Positions 50,627 through 56,917 of a DNA stretch of 64,000 bases are shown in pieces (the first letter of the stretch is position 1; each line of letters opens with the position of its first letter). The notes beneath the pieces are model-generated. The model saw only the letters and a program-made list of their open reading frames with translations. It was not told the DNA's origin and ran no database searches. The translations under genes and the position numbers were made by a program. The DNA is from Pseudomonas fluvialis. Its GTDB lineage: Bacteria > Pseudomonadota > Gammaproteobacteria > Pseudomonadales > Pseudomonadaceae. The stretch lies in assembly GCF_014207935.1 (NCBI RefSeq), contig NZ_JACHLL010000007.1:62001-126000 (forward strand), read 5' to 3'.

Positions 50627-51694
50627 TTACAGCGTGCCGTCGGCCGCCATCTGCATGTAGCTCGGATCGAAGCGCAGCTTGACGTTGTTCTTGTCGCCGG
50701 TGACCACGCCCTTGGCGAACGCCATGCCGATGGCTTCGGCGCTTTGCGCACCTTCGCCGAGCAGGCCGTGGCTGAAGGAGAACTCCGCCACCTTGGTCAT
50801 GGTTGCCGGCAGTTTCGGGCTGTTGGCGAAGACCACGGCATCCTTGGCGGAATAGAACATCTTGGTGGCGGCCAGCTGGGCGTCGTAGCCGGCCAGATCG
50901 GTGCCGGAAGCCTTGGCCATATGCTCGCGGGCGGCCTTGCCCTTGGCATTGTCGGTTTTCATGATGGTCATGATTTCGTACCAGGCGCCGGTCAGGGCCT
51001 TGCCTAGCTCCGGGTTGTCCTTGAGGGTGTCGCTGTTGACCACCATCAGGTCGATGATCTCGCCGGGGATCTGGCTGGAATCAAACACCTTGCTGACTTT
51101 CGGTGTGGCTTCGATTTCGGCCAGCAGCGGGTTCCAGGTGGCTACGGCGGTGACGTCATCGGTGGCGAAGGCGGCCACCATGTCGGCGTCAGAGGTGTTG
51201 ACCACCTTGAGGTCCTTCTCGGTCAGCTTGGCGCGTTCCAGGCCGCGGGCCAGCAGGTAGTGCGACACGGACAGTTCCACCAGATTGACGTTCTGGCCCT
51301 TGAGGTCGGCCAGGGTCTTGTTCTCGCCCTTGATCACGATGCCGTCGTTGCCGTTGGAGAAGTCGCCGATGATCAGTGCGGTGCTGTCCACGCCACCGGC
51401 CGCCGGGATGGTCAGAGCGTCCATGTTGGTCATGGTGCAGCCGTCGAACTGGCCGGCGCTGTACTGGTTGATCGACTCGACGTAGTCGTTGAGCTGCACC
51501 ACATCGATATTGATGCCGTACTTCTTCGCCCACTTGTCGACGATGCCCTCGGCCTGGCCGTATTCCCACGGCATCCAGCCGGCGTAGATGGTCCAGCAGA
51601 CGCTGAAATGGTCTTTCTTCTCGGCGAGGGCCGGCTGGGCGAGCAGGGCGCCGAGGCCGGCGGCGAAGAGCGAAGCGAGCAGGGACTTGCGCAT
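50627..51694 (-). CDS. Guanidine-locus ABC solute-binding protein, copy A
   Basis: Periplasmic binding protein of the family linked to urea carboxylase operons, 355 residues with signal MRKSLLASLFAAGLGALLAQPALA. The N-lobe has CWTIYAGWMPWEYG and CTMTNMDALTIPAAGGVDST. A GGAGG ribosome-binding site stands before the ATG at 51694. Its own leader contains a guanidine-I riboswitch and a sigma-54 promoter. Clearly paralogous, with equal length, to the protein at 52,055. Confidence 0.93.
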   Translation of the reverse strand: MRKSLLASLFAAGLGALLAQPALAEKKDHFSVCWTIYAGWMPWEYGQAEGIVDKWAKKYGINIDVVQLNDYVESINQYSAGQFDGCTMTNMDALTIPAAGGVDSTALIIGDFSNGNDGIVIKGENKTLADLKGQNVNLVELSVSHYLLARGLERAKLTEKDLKVVNTSDADMVAAFATDDVTAVATWNPLLAEIEATPKVSKVFDSSQIPGEIIDLMVVNSDTLKDNPELGKALTGAWYEIMTIMKTDNAKGKAAREHMAKASGTDLAGYDAQLAATKMFYSAKDAVVFANSPKLPATMTKVAEFSFSHGLLGEGAQSAEAIGMAFAKGVVTGDKNNVKLRFDPSYMQMAADGTL

Positions 51695-51763
51695 GGTGAA
51701 CCTCCAGTTCGATGGAATACGGGCAGGAGCAGCGCGGCACATCGCTGGCGAACCAGGTGGCGC

Positions 51764-51866
51764 GTTCTCCCGGGCTTTTGTCCCGCCGTGTAACCCCGAA
51801 CGAGGTCGCCAACTCTCGGACCAGTCACCCGTCCCTGTTCGGTGGACGGGCCGGAACCCTAGTCAG
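51764..51866 (-). ncRNA. Guanidine-I (ykkC) riboswitch, copy A
   Basis: Minus-strand RNA with the three conserved blocks of the class in order: CUAGGGUUCCG, then CUGGUCCGAGAG closing the first hairpin, then ACACGGCGGGACAAAAGCCC running into GGGAGA. These residues build the guanidinium pocket. It precedes copy A of the binding protein by about 70 nt. I see no U-tract terminator between aptamer and start codon, so control may be translational or use another platform. Known logic of the class is ON with guanidine. Confidence 0.95.
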
Positions 51867-51923
51867 CCATTGCTGATTGTGTGCCGCTGCCGGAGCAGGG
51901 CTGCTACTGCATGAACAGTGTTT

Positions 51924-51940
51924 TGCGAACATCGTGCCAG
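51924..51940 (-). promoter_or_regulatory. Sigma-54 promoter of binding protein A
   Basis: Minus strand reads CTGGCACGATGTTCGCA, matching YTGGCACGrNNNTTGCW at every defined position except one (C for T in the -12 box). The GG and GC are separated by the required 10 bp. Predicted start near 51912 leaves about 45 nt before the aptamer. Confidence 0.8.
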
Positions 51941-51993
51941 CGTGGCATTTGCCGTGCCGCGTGGCGTTGAGATCGGGGTTGCAGGCTGCCGGC

Positions 51994-52008
51994 GCACCGG
52001 GGTGGTGC
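51994..52008. promoter_or_regulatory. NtrC-type dyad
   Basis: GCACC-GGGGT-GGTGC (51994-52008), inside a longer CGGCGCACC...GGTGCGCCG palindrome. GCACC-N5-GGTGC is the NtrC half-site arrangement. Its centre is about 90 bp upstream of the predicted sigma-54 start, a normal enhancer distance. Without a T tract it is a poor terminator for the gene at 52,055. Confidence 0.6.
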
Positions 52009-52054
52009 GCCGAGAGAGTGTCGGGCTGTCTTGTGGTGCGTTGGCTGGGCCGCC

Positions 52055-53122
52055 CTAGAGGGATTTATCGTCGGCCATCTGCAGGTAGATCGGATCGAAG
52101 CGCAGCAGCACCTTGTCGCGGTTGCCGATCACCCGGCCCTCGCTGAAGCTGATGCCGATGCGGGCCAGGCCGTTGCCTTCGCTGCCGAGCAGTTGGTGGG
52201 CATCGGCAAAACCGGCCACGCGGCGCATCAGCTCGGGCATCTTGCTACCGGTGGCGAAGGCCAGGGCATAGCGCGGCGCATAGAACGAACGCAGGGTGTC
52301 CAGTTGCTCGTCGAAGTCTTCAGGCGTGGTGCCGGCAGCCGCAGCCATCTTGGCCCGGGCGGCGGCACCTTCGGCGGTTGGCAGGCCCATCAGGCGCTGG
52401 GTTTCGAACCAGGCGCCGGTCAGCGCCTTGCCCAGCTCCGGATGGCTGGCCAATACCTGGCTGTTGACCACCATCAGGTCGACGATCTCGCCGGGGATGT
52501 AGTGCGAGCTGAACACCTGATCGACCTCGGCCTGGCGCTTGATGTCGGCCAGCAGCGGGTTCCAGGTAATTACCGCATCGCCCTGGCCGCTGACGAAGGC
52601 CTTGACGATGTCCTTGTCGGAGACGTTCTGGATCGTCACGTCGCTTTCCTTGAGCAGCGCCCACTCCAGGGCGCGGCTGAGCAGGTAGTGCGACACCGAG
52701 TTCTCCACCAGCAGGATGGTCTTGCCCTTGAGATCGCGCAGGCTGCGGTTGGCACCACGGATCAGGATGCCGTCGGCGCCGTCGGAGAAGTCGCCGACGA
52801 TCAGTGCGGTGCTGTCGACGCCAGCCGCTACCGGGATGGTCAGGGCGTCCATATTGGTCATGGCGCAGCCGGCATATTCGCCGCTGGTGTAACGCTCGAT
52901 GGAGTTGACGTAGTCCGGCACTTCATCGACCTGGATATCGATGCCGTACTTGTCGCCCCATTTTTTCACGATGCCTTCGCTGGCGGCATAGCCCCAGGGC
53001 ATCCAGCCGGCGAAGATCGACCAGCACACCTTGAACGAGGGTTTTTCCGCGGCGAAGGCGGTGGGAGCAAGCGAAAAAAGCAGCCCGCTGAACAGGCAGG
53101 CAAGTAGGACGCGGGTACGCAT
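52055..53122 (-). CDS. Guanidine-locus ABC solute-binding protein, copy B
   Basis: 355-residue paralogue of copy A, with signal MRTRVLLACLFSGLLFSLAPTAFA and matching blocks CWSIFAGWMPWGYA and CAMTNMDALTIPVAAGVDST. Start at 53122 after GGAGG. No second permease or ATPase is present, so both binding proteins probably dock on the single transporter, perhaps with different affinity or ligand range (guanidine versus a substituted guanidine). It is the first gene of the locus and has its own riboswitch and sigma-54 promoter. Confidence 0.92.
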   Translation of the reverse strand: MRTRVLLACLFSGLLFSLAPTAFAAEKPSFKVCWSIFAGWMPWGYAASEGIVKKWGDKYGIDIQVDEVPDYVNSIERYTSGEYAGCAMTNMDALTIPVAAGVDSTALIVGDFSDGADGILIRGANRSLRDLKGKTILLVENSVSHYLLSRALEWALLKESDVTIQNVSDKDIVKAFVSGQGDAVITWNPLLADIKRQAEVDQVFSSHYIPGEIVDLMVVNSQVLASHPELGKALTGAWFETQRLMGLPTAEGAAARAKMAAAAGTTPEDFDEQLDTLRSFYAPRYALAFATGSKMPELMRRVAGFADAHQLLGSEGNGLARIGISFSEGRVIGNRDKVLLRFDPIYLQMADDKSL

Positions 53123-53180
53123 GGCGGACCTCCATTGGTCAGTGATCAGGAACACAGGTACCCGGCCGCCGTTGGCCGGT

Positions 53181-53280
53181 GTTCTCCCGGGCTTTTATCC
53201 CGCCGTGTAACCTCGATGGAGGTCGCCGACTCTCGGACCAGTCACCTGCCGGGTGAGGCAGATCGGAACCCTAGTCGGCT
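53181..53280 (-). ncRNA. Guanidine-I (ykkC) riboswitch, copy B
   Basis: Same conserved blocks as copy A: CUAGGGUUCCG, CUGGUCCGAGAG and ACACGGCGGGAUAAAAGCCC followed by GGGAGA, with a different P1b apical loop. The aptamer ends about 60 nt before the copy B start codon. The following CCGGCC...GGCCGG hairpin has no T tract. Confidence 0.95.
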
Positions 53281-53327
53281 ATTACGATCATCCTGTAAGA
53301 CAATCTTTTCCCTGTTTAATCAGGGAT

Positions 53328-53345
53328 TTGCGAGGATCGTGCCAA
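53328..53345 (-). promoter_or_regulatory. Sigma-54 promoter of binding protein B
   Basis: Minus strand reads TTGGCACGATCCTCGCAA: -24 GG and -12 GC 10 bp apart, one mismatch (C for T) to the consensus, the same mismatch as in the copy A promoter. Predicted start about 53318, some 40 nt before the riboswitch. Confidence 0.8.
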
Positions 53346-53384
53346 GACACGTGCGAGCCACGGAAGCGTGATGCGCTTGGCGTT

Positions 53385-53402
53385 TGCAGTCGGTTGACTG
53401 CA
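53385..53402. promoter_or_regulatory. Dyad upstream of the copy B sigma-54 promoter
   Basis: TGCAGTC-GGTT-GACTGCA is a perfect 7-bp palindrome about 75 bp upstream of the predicted start. It shares only the outer TGCA with NtrC sites. A weaker GCGCC-N5-GGGGC dyad at 53430-53444 is closer to the NtrC pattern. Either may bind the activator. Confidence 0.35.
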
Positions 53403-53446
53403 CTGCGATGGGGAGGCGGGTGGTCTGGCGCGCCGTTGTGGGGCGC

Positions 53447-54214
53447 TCAGGCCTTGAGCCAGCGCTGACGCAACTGGCTGCTGCAGATGTCCACCAGCAG
53501 GACCAGAACCAGCATGGCCAGGATCACCGTGGCGGCTTGGGCTTCCTGAAACAGGCTGAGGCTGACGTAGAGCATCTGTCCCAGGCCACCGGCGCCGACA
53601 AACCCGAGCACGCTGGCCATGCGGATGTTGTTCTCCCAGCGGTACAGGCTGTAGGCGAGTAGCTGCGGCAACACGCCTGGCAGGGTGCCGTAGAGGAAGG
53701 CGGTCAGGCGCGAGCCGCCGGCCAGGTGAATGGCCTGAGCCGGTTCCGCTGGGGTGTTCTCCAGCGCCTCGGCGAACAGCCGGCCAAGTACGCCGGCGGT
53801 GTGCAGGGCCAGCGCCAGGGTGCCGGCGTTGGGGCCGAGGCCGGCGGCGAGCACCATCAGCGCGGCCCACACCAGCTCGGGCACCGCGCGCAGGGCATTG
53901 AGCAGCAGGCGGGCCAGGGCTTCGGCGGCACCGCCGAAACGACCGGCCGCCGGCAGGGCCAGCAGCAGGCCGGCGAGGGCGGCGAGCAGGGTGCCGAGGG
54001 CCGACATGGCCAGGGTTTCCAGTGCACCACGGGCGATGCTGGCGAGATAGGCGCCGGACAGGTCCGGTTGCAGGAAGCGCACGGCGTACTGGCCCATCTG
54101 CCGCAGGCTGTCGGCGCTGAACAGACCGGCCAGGTCCAGTTGCAGGTAGGCAAAGGCGGCGACCACGCCGGCGATGACGGCCAGCAGCAGGCCCAGGTCG
54201 AGCAGGCGCTTCAT
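53447..54214 (-). CDS. Phosphonate/phosphite-family ABC permease 2 (PhnE type)
   Basis: Six-helix permease, 255 residues, with the PhnE-type C-terminal block YRWENNIRMASVLGFVGAGGLGQ and EAA-like region PAQAIHLAGGSRLTAFLYGTLP. Start at 54214 overlaps the upstream permease stop by four bases. The pair of related permeases plus PhnC and PhnD resembles phnCDE1E2 arrangements. Last gene of its operon, 100 bp before the sigma-54 promoter of the guanidine locus. Confidence 0.9.
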   Translation of the reverse strand: MKRLLDLGLLLAVIAGVVAAFAYLQLDLAGLFSADSLRQMGQYAVRFLQPDLSGAYLASIARGALETLAMSALGTLLAALAGLLLALPAAGRFGGAAEALARLLLNALRAVPELVWAALMVLAAGLGPNAGTLALALHTAGVLGRLFAEALENTPAEPAQAIHLAGGSRLTAFLYGTLPGVLPQLLAYSLYRWENNIRMASVLGFVGAGGLGQMLYVSLSLFQEAQAATVILAMLVLVLLVDICSSQLRQRWLKA

Positions 54215-55044
54215 TGCAGCCTCCCGCGCAGCAGCCGGCTGAGGGCATCGGCCAGCAGAACCAGGGCGAGGAAGGTCAGCAGCAGGCTGGCCACTTCGTT
54301 GCCGGCAAACATGCGCATCGACAGGTCCATCTGCTGGCCCAGACCGCCGGCGCCGACGAAGCCCATCACCACCGAGGCGCGGATGGCGCATTCCCAGCGG
54401 TACACGGTGTACGACAGCAGCTCACCGGCGGCATTGGGCAGCGTGCCGTAGCAGAAGGCCGCCAGGCGCCCGCTGCCGGACAGCAGCAGGGCGCGGGTGG
54501 GTTTCTGGTCCACCGACTCGAATATTTCCGCATAGACCTTGCCCAGCATGCCGCTGTAGGTGATGGCGATGGCCAGCACCCCGGCAGTGGGGCCGAGGCC
54601 GACGGCGCGGACGAACAGCAGCGCCCAGACGATCTCCGGCACGCTGCGCAGCACGATCAGCAGGCCGCGTACCGGCCAGCGCAGGGCCTGGGCCCAGGGT
54701 GCCGGGCGACCGCCGCGCGGCAGCGCCGAGAGTGACAGCGCGCGACTGGCCAGCAGCGCCGCCGGTACCGCGATCAGCAGAGCCAGGGCCATGCCGGCGG
54801 TGGCCATGGCCAGGGTCTGCAGGGTGGCGGTCAGCAGCAGGTCGAGAAAGTCGGTGTCATGGGCCGGCGGCCAGAAGGCGCCGACGAACTTGCCCATGGT
54901 CGCCAGGTTGTCCGCCTGCCACAGCACGGCCAGGTTCAGCTCGGACAGTGCCAGACCTGGCCACAGCAGGGCCAGAGCCAGCAGCGTAAGCAGCAGGCGC
55001 GGCAGGGCGGCGGGGTCGCGGGCGACGGTGCGGTGCGGATTCAT
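54211..55044 (-). CDS. Phosphonate/phosphite-family ABC permease 1 (PhnE type)
   Basis: 277-residue permease with the matching block YRWECAIRASVVMGFVGAGGLGQQ and an N-terminal helix LLLTLLALALLWPGLAL. Paralogous to its neighbour; the two likely form a heterodimeric channel. ATG at 55044 shares its last base with the PhnC stop codon. Confidence 0.9.
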   Translation of the reverse strand: MNPHRTVARDPAALPRLLLTLLALALLWPGLALSELNLAVLWQADNLATMGKFVGAFWPPAHDTDFLDLLLTATLQTLAMATAGMALALLIAVPAALLASRALSLSALPRGGRPAPWAQALRWPVRGLLIVLRSVPEIVWALLFVRAVGLGPTAGVLAIAITYSGMLGKVYAEIFESVDQKPTRALLLSGSGRLAAFCYGTLPNAAGELLSYTVYRWECAIRASVVMGFVGAGGLGQQMDLSMRMFAGNEVASLLLTFLALVLLADALSRLLRGRLQ

Positions 55045-55850
55045 CAGCAACGCGGGATGTGCAGGGTGACCGGTGGCGCCACCGGCGAGGCCGGCACGCT
55101 GACCTGCAACTGGGCGTTGGCGTACAGCGCCTCGAGGTCGGTCGGGGTCACCGCCTGGCTCGGCTTGTCGAACAGTACGCGACCGTCGCGCAGGCCGATA
55201 ACGCGCGGAAAGTGCGCCAGGGCCAGGTCCACGGCATGCAGGCTGGCGATCATTGTACTGCCACGCTGTTGCGCTTCCTGGCTGAGGATTTCCAGGGTGT
55301 GTCCGGCCAGCACCGGGTCCATGGCCGACACCGGCTCGTCGGCGAGGATCAGCTCGGCGCCCTGGTAGAGCACGCGGGCGATGCCGACGCGCTGCAGCTG
55401 GCCACCGGAGAGCTGATCGCAGTGTTCATAAAGCTTGTCGCTGAGGTCGAGGCGGGCCAGGGCTGCACTGGCGGCCTGGCGCTCCTGCGGGTAGATCAGG
55501 TTGAGCAGGGCCTTGGCCAGCGACCAGTGGCCGAGGCGACCGGCCAGCACCGCGGTGACCACGCGCTGGCGCGGTGGCAGTGGCGGACTCTGGTGGATCA
55601 GGCCGATGCGCCGGCGCAACTGCTGGCGCTGACGCGCGGAGAGCGCCCAGGGCTGCTGGCCGAACAGGCGCAACTCACCGCTGCTGGGTTGCAGGGCGGT
55701 GGCCAGAAGGCGCAGCAGGCTGGTTTTGCCGGCCCCTGACGGACCGATGATGGCCACACGCTCGCCCTGGGTAACGGCGAGCGTGAGGTCCGTCAGTGCC
55801 GCCTGGCCGTTGGCGTGGGTCAGGCCCACGCCGGACAGGCTAAGGGTCAC
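55044..55850 (-). CDS. Phosphonate/phosphite-family ABC ATPase (PhnC type)
   Basis: ATPase of 268 residues: Walker A GPSGAGKTS, signature LSGGQLQRVGIARVL, Walker B LILADEPVSAMDP, the MDP being the PhnC-family form, and switch His in IASLHAVDLAL. Overlaps the binding-protein gene by ATGA. No C-P lyase, phosphonatase or phosphite dehydrogenase gene is in view, so the imported compound is undetermined. Confidence 0.92.
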   Translation of the reverse strand: MTLSLSGVGLTHANGQAALTDLTLAVTQGERVAIIGPSGAGKTSLLRLLATALQPSSGELRLFGQQPWALSARQRQQLRRRIGLIHQSPPLPPRQRVVTAVLAGRLGHWSLAKALLNLIYPQERQAASAALARLDLSDKLYEHCDQLSGGQLQRVGIARVLYQGAELILADEPVSAMDPVLAGHTLEILSQEAQQRGSTMIASLHAVDLALAHFPRVIGLRDGRVLFDKPSQAVTPTDLEALYANAQLQVSVPASPVAPPVTLHIPRC

Positions 55851-56713
55851 TTCAGCAGGCCGGCCGCGCGGGCTGCCTCTTCGATGCCCTTGTAGTTCTC
55901 AGGCTTGGTCTCGATGAAGCGCGAGGCGGCCTGCAGGTCGAGAATGGCCTTGTGCTCAGGTTTGGCCGGGTCCAGGGCGAGGAAGGCGGCCTTGATCTTG
56001 CCGGCCAGTTCCGGGTCGAGGCTGCCGCGCACGGTCCAGTTGTAGTCGTAGTAGGTCGGGGTGGTGGCGAAGACGTGGACCTTCTTGGTGTCCACCTTGC
56101 CGGCGGCGACCAGTTTGTCCCACACGCTGGCGTTGAGTACGCCGGCATCGACCTTGCCGGCCTCGACCCAGGCAGCGGTGGCGTCATGGGCGCCGGAGAA
56201 GGCTACGCGGCTGAAGTAGGTTTCCGGAACGATCTTGTCCTGCTGCATGAAGTAGCGCGGCATCAGGCTGCCGGAGGTGGACGATACCGAGCCGAAGGCG
56301 AAGGTCTTGCCCTTGAGGTCGGCCAGGGATTTGACCGCCGGGTCGCTGGAGATGAACTTGCTGGTGAACACCGCATCCTGTTCGCGCTGGACCAGCGGGA
56401 TGGCGTTGCCGGTCTTCAGGCGGGTCTGCACGAAGGTGAAGCCGCCCAGCCAGGCCAGGTCGATGCGGTCAGCGGCGATGGCCTCGACTACGGCCGGGTA
56501 GTCGGCCACCGGCATGAACTCGACCTTCATGCCCAGTTGCTGTTCCAGGTAGGCGCCCAGCGGCTTGAACTTGCGCAGCAGTTCGGTCGGCGCTTCGTCC
56601 GGAATGGCGGTGACTTTCAGTACTTCAGTGGCGAGTACGTCGGCGGCCTGGGCCACGACGGCGGAAAAGGACAGAGCAAGGCCGGCGGCCAGCGTCAGAG
56701 TGCGCTTGAGCAT
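55847..56713 (-). CDS. Phosphonate/phosphite-family ABC binding protein (PhnD type)
   Basis: Periplasmic protein of 288 residues with signal MLKRTLTLAAGLALSFSAVVAQA. Family blocks: VTAIPDEAPTELLRKFKPLG near the N-terminus, VEFMPVADYPAVVEAI, FAFGSVSSTSGSLMPRYF for the oxyanion pocket, and FSGAHDATAAWVEAGKVDAG. First gene of the four-gene operon. A -10-like TATAAT lies on the minus strand at 56825-56820, but I find no clear -35 or Pho box. Confidence 0.92.
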   Translation of the reverse strand: MLKRTLTLAAGLALSFSAVVAQAADVLATEVLKVTAIPDEAPTELLRKFKPLGAYLEQQLGMKVEFMPVADYPAVVEAIAADRIDLAWLGGFTFVQTRLKTGNAIPLVQREQDAVFTSKFISSDPAVKSLADLKGKTFAFGSVSSTSGSLMPRYFMQQDKIVPETYFSRVAFSGAHDATAAWVEAGKVDAGVLNASVWDKLVAAGKVDTKKVHVFATTPTYYDYNWTVRGSLDPELAGKIKAAFLALDPAKPEHKAILDLQAASRFIETKPENYKGIEEAARAAGLLK

Positions 56714-56861
56714 GATGGGAAGTTCTCCGGTTCAATAGCGGAAAAAATCGACGAAGAAGCGGGGCCGATCGGCATTGCCACGGCATGTGCTTCTGCAGCG
56801 AGGGTAAAGAGCGGCCGGCATTATAGAGGGTTAAGCCGGGCACGGGCAGTTGTGGCGCAAA

Positions 56862-56890
56862 AACAAACGGGGCCTGCATGGCAGGCCCCG
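56862..56890 (-). terminator. Intrinsic terminator after the tubulin-like gene
   Basis: CGGGGCCTGC (56868-56877) pairs with GCAGGCCCCG (56881-56890) around ATG; on the minus strand it is followed by TTTGTTTTTG. Confidence 0.82.
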
Positions 56891-56917
56891 GTCGGCTTTG
56901 GGATCAGATCGCCTCGG

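Noticed and set aside
51990..52012. Palindrome as terminator of binding protein B
   Set aside because: No T tract follows on the minus strand; the GCACC-N5-GGTGC core fits an NtrC site better.
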